A stretch of 64,000 bases of DNA from Bradyrhizobium sp. Y36 (GCF_002531575.1 NZ_NWTI01000002.1:62001-126000); one strand, 5' to 3'; shown: positions 51,723 to 60,816, counted from the stretch's first letter. Translations and numbers: made by a program. The notes: generated by a model from the letters alone, not told the origin.

Positions 51723-51959
51723 ATGCCCATGGACGCCCACGATATCGAGGCGATGATCAAGGCGGCGATCCCCGATGCCGAGGTGACCATCCGTGACCTC
51801 GCCGGTGACGGCGATCACTATGCCGCGACCGTGATATCGGAATCCTTCCGCGGCAAGTCCCGCGTCCAGCAGCACCAGATCGTCTATCAGTCCCTGCGCG
51901 GCCAGATGGGCGGCGTCCTGCATGCGCTGGCGCTGCAGACCGGCGTACCCGGTACGTGA
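51723..51959 (+). CDS. bolA: BolA-family protein
   Basis: 78-residue BolA/IbaG-like protein. AHDIEAMIKAAIPDAEVTIRDLAGDGDHYAATV and SESFRGKSRVQQHQIVYQSL show the fold and the conserved histidine that can ligate an Fe-S cluster with monothiol glutaredoxin. ATG 51723 with AGGAG about 12 bases upstream. Its natural partner grxD lies 4.2 kb away at 56167 on the same strand; the genes between are accessory. Confidence 0.93.
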   Translation: MPMDAHDIEAMIKAAIPDAEVTIRDLAGDGDHYAATVISESFRGKSRVQQHQIVYQSLRGQMGGVLHALALQTGVPGT

Positions 51960-51998
51960 CGAAGCTGCATCTGACCTGACCAGCGCAACGGGGGCACG

Positions 51999-53192
51999 AT
52001 GATGGCTGCGGACAATCCGCGCGGCGCGATGTTTCGCGTCATCACGCCTAACCAGCACAGCCGCGTCACCAATGTCGAGTTGTTCTTCGACCTCGTCTTC
52101 GTCTTCGCGGTCACGCAGGTCTCGCACACGTTGCTGCACCATTTTACACCGCTCGGTGCCGTGCATGTCACGATGCTCTTCCTCGCGGTGTGGTGGGTGT
52201 GGGTCTACACCGCATGGGTCACCAATTGGCTCAATCCCGAACTGACGCCGGTCCGCATCCTGCTGTTTGCGATGATGCTGGGCGGCCTCGTGCTGTCGAC
52301 GACGATCCCGACGGCTTTCGAGGGGCGCGGCCTGTGGTTCGCGATTGCCTATGCGACCATGCAAGTGGGGCGCACCGCGTTCTGGATGTTCGCAACGCCG
52401 CGGCACCGGACGGCGGTCCGGCACAATGCGATCCGCATCCTGGTCTGGCTCTGCATCTCCGCGGTGTTCTGGATCCTCGGCGGCCTCGCCCATGACGAGG
52501 CCCGGCTGTGGTTCTGGATCGTCGCCCTGACGATCGAATACATCTCGCCGGCGGTGCGCTTCTGGGTCCCCAGGCTCGGCTTCTCCTCAGTCGAGGCCTG
52601 GGCGGTCGAAGGCGGTCACATGGCGGAGCGCTGCTCGCTCTTCGTCATCATTGCGCTCGGCGAGGCCGTCGTCGTCAACGGAGCGACCTTTGCCGAGCTG
52701 GAATGGACCGCGGACAACATCCTCGCGTTCGTCTCGGCGCTGGTCGGTGCCATCGCGATGTGGTGGGTCTATTTCCACAAGGGCGCCGAGGCCGGCTCCG
52801 AGTGGATCTCGAAGTCCGCCGAGTCCGGCCGGCTGGCGCGGCTTGCCTACACCTACCTGCACCTGCCGATCGTCGCCGGCATCATCCTGACCGCGGTGTC
52901 GGACGAGCTGGTGCTGAAGCACCCCTCAGGCCATTCCGACATCCGCACCATCATCAGCACGATCGGCGGCCCGTTGGTGTTCCTGGTCGGCACCATCCTG
53001 TTCAAGCACTCGGTGCGCGGCTTCCTCCAGCTCTCGCACGGCATCGGCATCATCGCGCTCGCGGTGCTGTGGTGGTTCGCCGCCGATCTCTCGCCGCTCT
53101 GGCTGTCGGTCGCGACGAGCGCGATCATGGTCGTGGTGGCGGTGTGGGAGTCGGTATCGCTCGGGTCGAGGCCGGAAGCGGCTGAGGAGTAG
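51999..53192 (+). CDS. Low-temperature-requirement protein A (LtrA) family
   Basis: 397-residue integral membrane protein with about ten TM helices. VTNVELFFDLVFVFAVTQVSHTLLHHF is the diagnostic LtrA start (VELFFDLVFVFA), followed by VWWVWVYTAWVTNWLNPE and MAERCSLFVIIALGEAVV. ATG at 51999 after a GGGG box. It is co-directional with the small protein at 53200, 7 bp after its stop. The family role is unclear (membrane, stress or transport). Confidence 0.92.
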   Translation: MMAADNPRGAMFRVITPNQHSRVTNVELFFDLVFVFAVTQVSHTLLHHFTPLGAVHVTMLFLAVWWVWVYTAWVTNWLNPELTPVRILLFAMMLGGLVLSTTIPTAFEGRGLWFAIAYATMQVGRTAFWMFATPRHRTAVRHNAIRILVWLCISAVFWILGGLAHDEARLWFWIVALTIEYISPAVRFWVPRLGFSSVEAWAVEGGHMAERCSLFVIIALGEAVVVNGATFAELEWTADNILAFVSALVGAIAMWWVYFHKGAEAGSEWISKSAESGRLARLAYTYLHLPIVAGIILTAVSDELVLKHPSGHSDIRTIISTIGGPLVFLVGTILFKHSVRGFLQLSHGIGIIALAVLWWFAADLSPLWLSVATSAIMVVVAVWESVSLGSRPEAAEE

Positions 53193-53199
53193 TTGGCGC

Positions 53200-53571
53200 A
53201 TGCGACGCCTCATCATCTTCGGCGCCGCTGTTGCAGCCATACTGCTCATCGAGGAAGCCACGAAGGGCTGGGTGCTTGGTCAAGGCCCGGCGGCCTGCCA
53301 GGCCATCGGTGGAAAGCCTGCGATTGGTCGCTGTGTGACGCCGGTGTGCTACTGGCAGGGCGATTGCGGGCAGTGGGCGAACCCGACGCAGTGGCTCGAT
53401 CATATCAAGCCGGGCGACCCGGTCTCGAAGGTGGTGCTCTGGCTGGGCGAGCCGCTCAAGCGTGATGGTGAATCTTTTTCCTGGTCGTGCGGCAAGCCGC
53501 ATACCGATCGTTTTCGCGCGATCATCCGGGATGAACGGCTGGTGGCGGTGGAGGCCTGCCAGCCCGATTGA
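53200..53571 (+). CDS. Small anchored cysteine-rich protein
   Basis: 123 residues. A signal anchor (LIIFGAAVAAILLIEEATKGW) is followed by a short cysteine-rich periplasmic part with CQAIGGKPAIGRCVTPVCYWQGDCGQW and later FSWSCGKPH and EACQPD: six to seven cysteines. These could form disulfides or bind metal. ATG 53200 with GAGGAG upstream and 7 bp after ltrA, so co-transcribed with it. Not recognised as a known family. Confidence 0.75.
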   Translation: MRRLIIFGAAVAAILLIEEATKGWVLGQGPAACQAIGGKPAIGRCVTPVCYWQGDCGQWANPTQWLDHIKPGDPVSKVVLWLGEPLKRDGESFSWSCGKPHTDRFRAIIRDERLVAVEACQPD

Positions 53572-53607
53572 CGCCCGCCCGATGGCGAGCGTCAGGCGCG
53601 AGCATGC

Positions 53608-54579
53608 TTACTCCGCCACTTCCAGCGCATGCACCGAGAACATCTTCGCCGCATCCGTCCAGCTCTCGCGCACGCGCCAGCCCGCGCCTTGCGCCAGCGC
53701 GGCGAAACGCTCGATGCTGTATTTGTAGCTGTTCTCGGTGTGGATGCTCTCGCCGGTCCGGAACGAGAAGGTCGTACCCAAAAGGCGCACCGTCTGGTTC
53801 TTCTTGCTGAACAGGTGCATCTCGATGCGGTGCCGCTCGCGGTTATAGATCGCGCGATGGGTGAAGGCGGACAAGTCGAAATTGCCGCCGAGCTCGCGAT
53901 TGATGCGCACGAGCACATTGAGGTTGAAGCGCGCGGTGACGCCGGCGGCGTCGTTATAGGCGTCGAACAGCACGCGCTCGTCCTTCTCGAGGTCGGCGCC
54001 GATGATCATCTGAGCACCCTTGCCAAGGATCTGGCGCGCGCTCTTCAGGAAGGCCTGCGCCTCATGCGGCTCGAAATTGCCGATGGTCGATCCCGGGAAG
54101 AAGCCGACCTTGGGCATCGACGCGACCGCCCTCGGCAGCTCGAACGGCGTCGTGAAGTCGGCGGCGACCGGGTAGATGCCGAGCGCGGGGAAGTCCCGCT
54201 TCAGGCCGTTGGCCTGCGCCTTCAGGAAGTCGCCGGAGATGTCGACGGGCACATAGGCTGCGAACTTGCATTGGCCCAGCAGCAGGCGGACCTTCGTGGT
54301 CGCGCCGGCGCCGAACTCGACCAGCGCCGCATGCTCCGGAATGAGTTTTGCTATCTCGCTGCCGCGCTCCTTCAGGATCGCCAGCTCGGTTCGCGTCGGA
54401 TAATATTCCGGCAGCTTCGTGATCGCCTCGAACAGCTCCGATCCCGTCGCGTCATAGAAGTATTTCGGCGACAGCTTCTTCGGCTGCTGCGAGAGGTCGT
54501 CGATCGCCTCGCGGGCGAAAGCGGTGGTCTGCTCGTCGGGGAGATGGGCTTCGGCCAAAGCGCTGGCGTGCACATTCAT
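53608..54579 (-). CDS. egtD: Histidine N-alpha-methyltransferase (ergothioneine biosynthesis)
   Basis: 323-residue SAM-dependent enzyme that makes hercynine from histidine, the first step to ergothioneine. KLSPKYFYDATGSELFEAITKLPEYYPTRTE and ALVEFGAGATTKVRLLLG with PVDISGDFL are the EgtD hallmarks, as is FFPGSTIGNFEPHEA. The C-terminal RFAALAQGAGWRVRESWTD is typical. ATG at 54577-54579 with AGGAGAG. It follows egtB by 51 bp on the same strand, forming an egtB-egtD operon. Confidence 0.95.
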   Translation of the reverse strand: MNVHASALAEAHLPDEQTTAFAREAIDDLSQQPKKLSPKYFYDATGSELFEAITKLPEYYPTRTELAILKERGSEIAKLIPEHAALVEFGAGATTKVRLLLGQCKFAAYVPVDISGDFLKAQANGLKRDFPALGIYPVAADFTTPFELPRAVASMPKVGFFPGSTIGNFEPHEAQAFLKSARQILGKGAQMIIGADLEKDERVLFDAYNDAAGVTARFNLNVLVRINRELGGNFDLSAFTHRAIYNRERHRIEMHLFSKKNQTVRLLGTTFSFRTGESIHTENSYKYSIERFAALAQGAGWRVRESWTDAAKMFSVHALEVAE

Positions 54580-54630
54580 GATACTCTCCTGAACGCGCTG
54601 TCCGGCGCGCATTTGTCGTCGGATGAGAAT

Positions 54631-55875
54631 TTACGCGTAGTCGGCGAGCCGCAGCCCGGTGAACTGCCACCGGTGGTGCGGGTAGAAGAAGTTACGATAA
54701 GTGATACGGCTGTGGCCTTCCGGAGTTGCAAGCGAGGAGCCGCGCAAGACCAGTTGGTTGACCATGAACTTGCCGTTGTACTCGCCGAGCGCGCCTTCGA
54801 CGGCGCGATAGCCCGGGTAGGGCGAGTAGGAGCTGCGGGTCCATTGCCAGACGATGCCGAAGGCGTCGTTGAGCTGACCTGCGCGCGCGGCGACCTCCCA
54901 TTCCATTTCGGTCGGCAGGTGCTTTCCGGCCCAGCGTGCATAGGCGTCGGCCTCGTAATAGCTGACGTGGCAGACCGGCGCGGCGGGATCGACCGGCTTG
55001 AGGCCGGCCAGCGTCATCACCTGCCATGCGCCATCGACCTCGCGCCAATAGCCCGGGGCCTGCCAGTCCTCTTTGCTGGCTGCGGCAAAGCCGTCCATCA
55101 GCCAAAGCGTTGCTTTCGCGTAGCCGCCGTCGCGCATGAAGGCGAGCCACTCGCCGTTGGTGACGAGATTGCGTGCGATCTTGACCGGGCCGACCAGGGC
55201 GCGATGGGCCGGCCTCTCGTTGTCGAAATGAAAGCCGTCATCGGCATGACCGACCGTGTGGATGCCTTCGTTCAGCGCCAGCCAGTCCTCGCCGGCGCGC
55301 GTTGCCGAGGGGAAGCGCCAGTCCGGGTCGTAGGCCGGATAGACCGGGTTCTGCGCAAAGGCATGCAGGATGTCGGTGAACATCAATTCCTGATGCTGCT
55401 GCTCGTGGTTGAGCCCGACCTCGACCAGCGGCGCGATCTCGCGCAGCTTGTCCGCGGCGGCCTCGCCGAAGAATCTGACGACGGCCGCATCGACATAGCG
55501 GCGGTAGGCCCCGACCTGATCGGCGCTCGGACGGGTGATGTCGCCGCGATGATTGCGGGCATGGCGCGGGCCGGCGCTGACGTAATAGGAATTGAACAGG
55601 AATGCGAAATCGGGGTGGAAGGGCCGATAGCCAGCAACGTGCTCGCCGAGCAGGAATTGCTCCCAGAACCAGGTGGTATGGGCCCGATGCCATTTCGTCG
55701 GACTCGCATCCGGCATGGACTGGATCTGCTGGTCCTCCGGCGAGAGCGACGCGGCCCGGCGTTCGGTCTCATCGCGGACGGCGACAAAGGCGTCCCGAAG
55801 CCTCTGGGCAAGGCCGCCCTGACCGGACGGTGACGAAAGCGGGGCAGTGGCCGTGGCGGAGGCTTGTTTCGTCAC
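54631..55875 (-). CDS. egtB: Ergothioneine sulfoxide synthase EgtB
   Basis: 414-residue non-haem iron enzyme that couples a thiol to hercynine with O2. N-terminal DinB-like domain with the iron ligands H in WHRAHTT and the HX3HXE motif HEQQHQE. The C-terminal FGE-sulfatase domain shows NGEWLAFMRDGGY, HVSYYEADAYARWAGKHLPTEMEWEVAAR and GSSLATPEGHSRITYRNFFYPHHRW. GTG at 55873-55875 with GGAG six bases upstream. Paired with egtD. No egtA, egtC or egtE is near, so this type may use cysteine directly (inference). Confidence 0.95.
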   Translation of the reverse strand: MTKQASATATAPLSSPSGQGGLAQRLRDAFVAVRDETERRAASLSPEDQQIQSMPDASPTKWHRAHTTWFWEQFLLGEHVAGYRPFHPDFAFLFNSYYVSAGPRHARNHRGDITRPSADQVGAYRRYVDAAVVRFFGEAAADKLREIAPLVEVGLNHEQQHQELMFTDILHAFAQNPVYPAYDPDWRFPSATRAGEDWLALNEGIHTVGHADDGFHFDNERPAHRALVGPVKIARNLVTNGEWLAFMRDGGYAKATLWLMDGFAAASKEDWQAPGYWREVDGAWQVMTLAGLKPVDPAAPVCHVSYYEADAYARWAGKHLPTEMEWEVAARAGQLNDAFGIVWQWTRSSYSPYPGYRAVEGALGEYNGKFMVNQLVLRGSSLATPEGHSRITYRNFFYPHHRWQFTGLRLADYA

Positions 55876-56060
55876 GTTTTTCTCCAGACAGGACAAGAGA
55901 ACGTTGTTGGCGTTGCCCGGTTCCAAAACCAGGGTTCGTCCTAGATAGGGGCTCCGTTACGGTATGAAAGTCCTCTCCTGCGATGATATTGATGTCATCA
56001 GCCTATGGACTTGGCTGGGGTCAAACCCGTTGCCGGGGACCCCGTCGCCGCCATTTTACT

Positions 56061-56088
56061 TTGGATGCACAACGGTTTGGGCTACATA
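56061..56088 (+). promoter_or_regulatory. Possible grxD promoter
   Basis: TTGGAT, 16 bases, TACATA; about 80 bases upstream of the grxD ATG. A modest match to the sigma-70 type consensus. Confidence 0.4.
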
Positions 56089-56166
56089 TATGGGCAGGTA
56101 TCGGGTTAGATCGGCTGAGCCGGCCCGAGATGATTGGTGAGGGCTCCGCCCCGGAAGGACATCGAA

Positions 56167-56493
56167 ATGAGCATTGAGGAATTCATCGCCAACGAAGTGA
56201 AGTCGAACGACGTGGTGCTGTTCATGAAGGGCACGCCGCAATTTCCGCAGTGCGGCTTCTCCGGCCAGGTCGTCCAGATCCTCGACCATATCGGCGTCGG
56301 TTATAAGGGCCTCAACGTGCTCGAATCCGCCGAACTGCGCAACGGCATCAAGACCTTCTCCAACTGGCCGACCATTCCGCAGCTCTATGTGAAGGGCGAG
56401 TTCGTGGGCGGCTGCGACATCGTCCGCGAGATGTTCCAGGCTGGCGAATTGCAGCAGCTCTTCACCGAGAAGGGCGTCGTCGTCGCGGCCTGA
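56167..56493 (+). CDS. grxD: Monothiol glutaredoxin
   Basis: 108-residue Grx4-type monothiol glutaredoxin that carries Fe-S clusters with BolA. The active-site CGFS is in FPQCGFSGQ, and the glutathione-binding TVP-region and GGCD motif are in WPTIPQLYVKGEFVGGCDIV. ATG 56167 with GGAAGGA upstream. Three bases separate its stop from the GTG of the frameshifted macro-domain gene. Confidence 0.96.
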   Translation: MSIEEFIANEVKSNDVVLFMKGTPQFPQCGFSGQVVQILDHIGVGYKGLNVLESAELRNGIKTFSNWPTIPQLYVKGEFVGGCDIVREMFQAGELQQLFTEKGVVVAA

Positions 56494-56496
56494 TAC

Positions 56497-57047
56497 GTGA
56501 CCGTGCTGACGCGCCGGATTGGCGGCGCCGAGCTCGAGGTCATTGTCGCAGACATCACCACGCTGAGCGTTGACGCCATCGTCAACGCCGCCAACACGTC
56601 GCTCCTTGGCGGGGGCGGCGTGGACGGGCGATCCATCGGGCCGCCGGGCCCGATCTGGTCGCCGAGTGCCGCATGCTACACGGCTGCAAGACGGGCGACG
56701 CCAAGATCACCAAAGGCTACCGGCTCAAGGCCGCCCATGTGATCCACACCGTCGGACCGGTCTGGAACGGCGGCACACTGGGCGAGGACGATCTGCTCGC
56801 CTCCTGCTATCGCCGTTCGATGGAGCTGTGCGGGAAGCACGGACTGACCTCGGTGGCATTCCCTGCGATTTCGACCGGCATTTTCCGCTTCCCCGCCGAC
56901 CGAGCCGCCGACATCGCCGTGCGCACGACGATCGAAGGGCTCTCCGCCGCGCCGTCCGTTACGCGCGTGGTGTTCTGCTGCTTCGCCGAGCCCAGCGCCA
57001 GGCTGCATGCCGAGGCGATGGAGCGATACAGCGGCCCTTGTGCCTGA
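56497..57047 (+). pseudogene. Macro-domain (YmdB-like) gene with one-base deletion
   Basis: The first part encodes [32 protein letters not shown], the ADP-ribose-binding macro-domain core. After the GGG at 56626-56628 the frame shifts. Restoring one G would give [12 protein letters not shown] and join the second frame ([18 protein letters not shown]...[12 protein letters not shown]...[12 protein letters not shown]), which completes the family. As it stands the protein would end early at 56742. Either a recent pseudogenisation or a sequencing error in a G run. Start is the GTG at 56497, coupled to grxD. Confidence 0.85.
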
Positions 57048-57093
57048 TCCAGCGGCCGGTACACTCGACCGGACCATGTTCCGGGGAGGGGAT

Positions 57094-58380
57094 ATGATTT
57101 TTCAGTTTGGACTGCGCTCATTTATGTGCGGTGCATTGCTATCGCTCAGCGCGATATCGCTGGCACGAGCGGAGGGCACTTACGAGATTCCAGCCGGCGC
57201 GCACTTCAATCAGGACAAGCTCGCCAAGGTGAGCGAGTTCTTCAAGAACGAGGTTGCGACCGGCAAGATCGCCGGTGCGACCGTGCTGATCCAGCAGCAC
57301 GGCAAGCCGGTCTATCACGAAGCCTTCGGCGTACAGGACGTGGTCAGCAAGGCGCCGATCACGGACAAGACCATCTTCCGCCTGTTCTCGATGACCAAGG
57401 CCATCACCTCGGTGGTCGCAATGCAGTTGATCGAGGACGGCAAGATCAAGCTGGATGACCCCCTCTCGAAATACATTCCGTCCTTCGCCAATGTGAAGGT
57501 CGGCGTTGAGAAGAAGACCGAGGACGGCACCAAGGCGCTCGAGCTGGTGCCGCCGAACCGGCCGATCACGGTGCACGATCTGATGACGCACACCTCGGGC
57601 ATCACCTATGGCTTCTATGGCGACAGCCTGGTCCGCAAGGCCTATCGCGAGGCCAACATCTATGCCGGCGATTTCGACCTCGCCGAGTTCGCCGAGCGCA
57701 TCGCAAAACTGCCGCTTCACAACCAGCCGGGCGCGCTCTGGCAGTACGGTCATTCTACCGACGTGCTGGCGCGGGTGATGGAGATCGCGGCGGGCAAGCC
57801 GTTGATCGACATCATGCGCGAGAAGCTGCTCGATCCGCTCGGCATGGTCGACACCGGCTTTTTCGTCACCGCCCCCGAGAAACAGAAACTGCTGGCGCAG
57901 CCGGTTCCGAACGATGCGGATTTCCGGGTCGGCCGGATCAACGACCCCACCGTGGTCAAGAAGATCCAGTTCGCCAGCGGCGGCATGGTGACGACCATGG
58001 CGGATTACCAGCGCTTCGCGCAGATGCTGCTCAACGGCGGCAGCCTCGACGGCAAGACCATCCTCAAGCCCGAGACGTTCAAGCTGATGACGACCGATCA
58101 GATCGGACCGGGCTCGGGCGTCGACCGCGACTATTTCTATTTCCCCGGCGACGGTTTTGGCTTCGGTCTCGGCCTTGCCGTCCGCACCGATCCCGGCAAT
58201 GCAAAACCGCCGCCGCCCGGCGATCTCGGCGAACTGAAATGGGACGGCGCTTCCGGCTGCTATTTCGTGATCGATCCCAAGCAGGACATGTTCTTCGTCC
58301 TGTTGGAGCAGACCCCGACCGAGCGCCAGCGCGTGCAGCGGACGCTGAAACTGCTGGTCTATGACGCCATGGAGAAGTGA
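57094..58380 (+). CDS. Exported beta-lactamase-family serine hydrolase (1)
   Basis: 428 residues with a signal peptide (FGLRSFMCGALLSLSAISLARA). Class C beta-lactamase/esterase fold: SxxK catalytic motif FSMTK, the YxN-type region around GHST (Tyr/Gly), and the third-box-like FGFGLGLAV. Similar proteins hydrolyse esters or D-amino-acid peptides in the periplasm. ATG 57094 with GGAGGGG upstream. Ends one base before the start of a close paralogue, so the two are a tandem duplication. Confidence 0.88.
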   Translation: MIFQFGLRSFMCGALLSLSAISLARAEGTYEIPAGAHFNQDKLAKVSEFFKNEVATGKIAGATVLIQQHGKPVYHEAFGVQDVVSKAPITDKTIFRLFSMTKAITSVVAMQLIEDGKIKLDDPLSKYIPSFANVKVGVEKKTEDGTKALELVPPNRPITVHDLMTHTSGITYGFYGDSLVRKAYREANIYAGDFDLAEFAERIAKLPLHNQPGALWQYGHSTDVLARVMEIAAGKPLIDIMREKLLDPLGMVDTGFFVTAPEKQKLLAQPVPNDADFRVGRINDPTVVKKIQFASGGMVTTMADYQRFAQMLLNGGSLDGKTILKPETFKLMTTDQIGPGSGVDRDYFYFPGDGFGFGLGLAVRTDPGNAKPPPPGDLGELKWDGASGCYFVIDPKQDMFFVLLEQTPTERQRVQRTLKLLVYDAMEK

Positions 58381-58381
58381 C

Positions 58382-59644
58382 ATGAGCGGGCGCCGCGCGC
58401 TCATCTTGGTGCTCGTTCTTCTGCTCGGAGTGGCCGGCGCGAAGGCCGGCTCCGAAGCCCGCAGTGTCCGTACGCTCTCGGCCGATGGGCTGGCGAAGGT
58501 TGCCGACTACATCGGCAATGAGGTCGCGACCGGGAAGATTCCCGGGGCCATCCTGCTGCTCCAGCAGCACGGCAAGCTGGTCTATTATGCGAATTTCGGC
58601 GTCCGCGACGTCGCCACCGGGAAGCCGATGAGCGCGGACACGATCTTCCGCCTCTATTCGATGTCGAAGCCGATCACGTCAGCCATGGCGATGATGCTGG
58701 TCGAAGACGGCAAGCTTGCCCTCGACGATCCCGTCGCAAAGTACATTCCGGCCTTTGCCGATATGAAAGTTGCCGTCGAGAGGAGGGGCGAGGGAGGTAA
58801 GGTCACGCTCTCGCTGGAGCCGCAGCAGCGTCCCGTCACGATCAAGGACCTGTTGCGTCATACCGCGGGTCTGCCTTACGGCGCCACCGGCGGCAGGGGG
58901 GTGCGCGAGCTCTATGCTGCGGCCGATCTCTTCAACAGCGACCTGTCCAACGCCGACTTCGTCGCGAAGCTCGCAACGCTGCCGCTTGCCGAGCAGCCGG
59001 GCACCGTGTGGGATTACGGCTTTGCCACCGACGTGCTCGGCCGCGTCGTCGAGGTGATCTCGGGAAAGTCGCTGCTCCAGTTCGAAAAGGAAAGGCTGCT
59101 CGATCCCCTCGGCATGAGCGAGACGGCGTTCTTCGTCGCCGATCCCGCCAAGTTTCCGCGCATTGCCGAGCCGATGCCGGAGGACCGCAGCATCAGCACG
59201 ACGACGCAGGTGCGTGACGTCAGGCGGCCCGTGAGATGGGAATCGGGCGGCGCCGGCATGGTCGGCACGGTCGGCGACTATGCCCGTTTCGCCCAGATGC
59301 TGCTGAACGGCGGCACCTATGAAGGACGCCGCTATCTCAAGCCCGAGACGGTTGCGCTGATGGCGTCGGATCATGTCGGGCCGGAAACCGGCATCGCACG
59401 TGACCAGACCTATTATCCGGGCGCAAGTTCCGGCTTCGGCCTCGGCTTCGCCGTGCGCACGTCAGTGCCGCCTGCGACCTCATGGCCGCTGGGTGAATAT
59501 CGCTGGGACGGCGTCGGCGGCACGTTCTTCTTCATCGATCCCGAAGACGATCTGTTCGGGATCTTCATGGTGCAGACGCCCTCGCAGCGCGGGCGCATTC
59601 AGCTGGCGCTGAAGACGCTGATCTATCAGGCGATGGGGCGGTAG
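58382..59644 (+). CDS. Exported beta-lactamase-family serine hydrolase (2)
   Basis: 420 residues, signal peptide RRALILVLVLLLGVAGAKAG. Same fold as the preceding gene: SxxK is YSMSK, and DLLRHTAGLPYG, WDYGFATDVLGRVVEVISG and SGFGLGFAVRT match it. Overall similarity to the neighbour marks recent duplication with divergence. ATG at 58382 is one base after the stop of paralogue 1; both could be on one transcript. Substrate unknown. Confidence 0.88.
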   Translation: MSGRRALILVLVLLLGVAGAKAGSEARSVRTLSADGLAKVADYIGNEVATGKIPGAILLLQQHGKLVYYANFGVRDVATGKPMSADTIFRLYSMSKPITSAMAMMLVEDGKLALDDPVAKYIPAFADMKVAVERRGEGGKVTLSLEPQQRPVTIKDLLRHTAGLPYGATGGRGVRELYAAADLFNSDLSNADFVAKLATLPLAEQPGTVWDYGFATDVLGRVVEVISGKSLLQFEKERLLDPLGMSETAFFVADPAKFPRIAEPMPEDRSISTTTQVRDVRRPVRWESGGAGMVGTVGDYARFAQMLLNGGTYEGRRYLKPETVALMASDHVGPETGIARDQTYYPGASSGFGLGFAVRTSVPPATSWPLGEYRWDGVGGTFFFIDPEDDLFGIFMVQTPSQRGRIQLALKTLIYQAMGR

Positions 59645-59656
59645 ATGGCCGCGTTC

Positions 59657-59744
59657 GTAGCCTGAATGGAGCGAGGCGCAATCCGGGAAGATCTTTCCGC
59701 GAAGTGAGAGCCCCGGATTTCGCTTGCGCTCCTTCCGGGCTACG
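59657..59744. repeat. Palindromic intergenic repeat, family B (copy 4)
   Basis: GTAGCCTGAATGGAGCGAGGC at left, GCTTGCGCTCCTTCCGGGCTAC at right. Between the serine hydrolase and the convergent aldolase gene. Confidence 0.8.
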
Positions 59745-59748
59745 GGAC

Positions 59749-60816
59749 TTACGCCCCGCGCACGATCTCTCTGACGTAGCCGATCGTCTCCTCGACCTGC
59801 GCTGCATTGACGTCGAGATGGGTGCAGGCGCGGATGCGGCCGTCCATCATCGCGAGCGTGACGCCGCGCTGGCGCAGCGCCGCGACCATCTTGTCGCCGG
59901 CAACGCCGGCGCCGTCGGGCTTGAAGAACACGAGGTTGGTCTCGGGCTCCTGCACCTCGATGCCTGCAATCTGCGACAGCCCGCGCGCCAAGGCGCGCGC
60001 ATTGGCGTGGTCGTCGGCGAGGCGATCGACGTGATGGTCGAGCGCGTAGATGCAGGCGGCGGCGCAGACACCGGCCTGCCGCATCGAGCCGCCGAGGCGC
60101 TGCTTCCACTGCCAGACCGCGTCGATGAAGGCGCGCGAGCCCGCAAGCACGCCGCCGATCGGCGCGCCCAGGCCTTTGGAGAAATCGATCCAGGCCGAAT
60201 CCCAGCCCGCGGTCATGTCGCGCGGGGAGATGCCGCTGGCGACGGTCGCATTGAGCAGGCGGGCGCCGTCCATGTGGGTGACGAGGCCGTGCTGCTTGGC
60301 GATCGCCACGATCTCGTCGAGGGCTGCCTTCTTCCAGATCGTGCCGCCGCCGATATTGGCGGTCTGCTCGACGCTGACGACGGTCTGCGGCGGCTGGTAG
60401 CGCGTGCGCGGGTGCAGCGCTTTGCGGAACGTCTCCGGCGTGAACTGGCCGTCGGGGCCTTTGAGCTGCGTCACCTGGAAACCGCCGATCGCAGCATGCG
60501 CACCGCCTTCGCGGGCGATGATATGCGCGGTCTCATGCGCCAAAATCTCGTCGCCGGGACGGCAATGCACCAGTGTCGCGGTCACGTTGCACATCGTGCC
60601 GGAGGGCATGTAGACAGCGGCCTCCTTGCCGAGCAGATCGGCCACGCGCTCGCACAGCGCATTCACGGTCGGATCGTCGCCGACCTGCTCGTCGCCGACC
60701 TCCGCCCGCGCCATCGCCTCGCGCATTGCTGCCGTCGGTTTCGTCTGCGTGTCCGAGAGCAGATTGATGCGCACCGGCGGCGCCTTGGAATCGATCGGGG
60801 GAGGGGTGTAGAGCAT
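59749..60816 (-). CDS. Low-specificity threonine aldolase family (PLP enzyme)
   Basis: 355 residues, fold-type I PLP enzyme. INLLSDTQTKPTAAMREAMARAEVGDEQVGDDPTVNAL is the family start, VYMPSGTMCN is an early motif, and the PLP-lysine is in DFSKGLGAPIGGVL. The enzyme cleaves L-threonine or allo-threonine to glycine and acetaldehyde. That would feed glycine to the gcv system in this window, an inference. ATG at 60816. Confidence 0.92.
   Translation of the reverse strand: MLYTPPPIDSKAPPVRINLLSDTQTKPTAAMREAMARAEVGDEQVGDDPTVNALCERVADLLGKEAAVYMPSGTMCNVTATLVHCRPGDEILAHETAHIIAREGGAHAAIGGFQVTQLKGPDGQFTPETFRKALHPRTRYQPPQTVVSVEQTANIGGGTIWKKAALDEIVAIAKQHGLVTHMDGARLLNATVASGISPRDMTAGWDSAWIDFSKGLGAPIGGVLAGSRAFIDAVWQWKQRLGGSMRQAGVCAAACIYALDHHVDRLADDHANARALARGLSQIAGIEVQEPETNLVFFKPDGAGVAGDKMVAALRQRGVTLAMMDGRIRACTHLDVNAAQVEETIGYVREIVRGA

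Noticed and set aside
53629..55833. 734-codon frame on plus strand opposite egtD and egtB
   Set aside because: Shadow crossing two clear genes and their intergenic gap.
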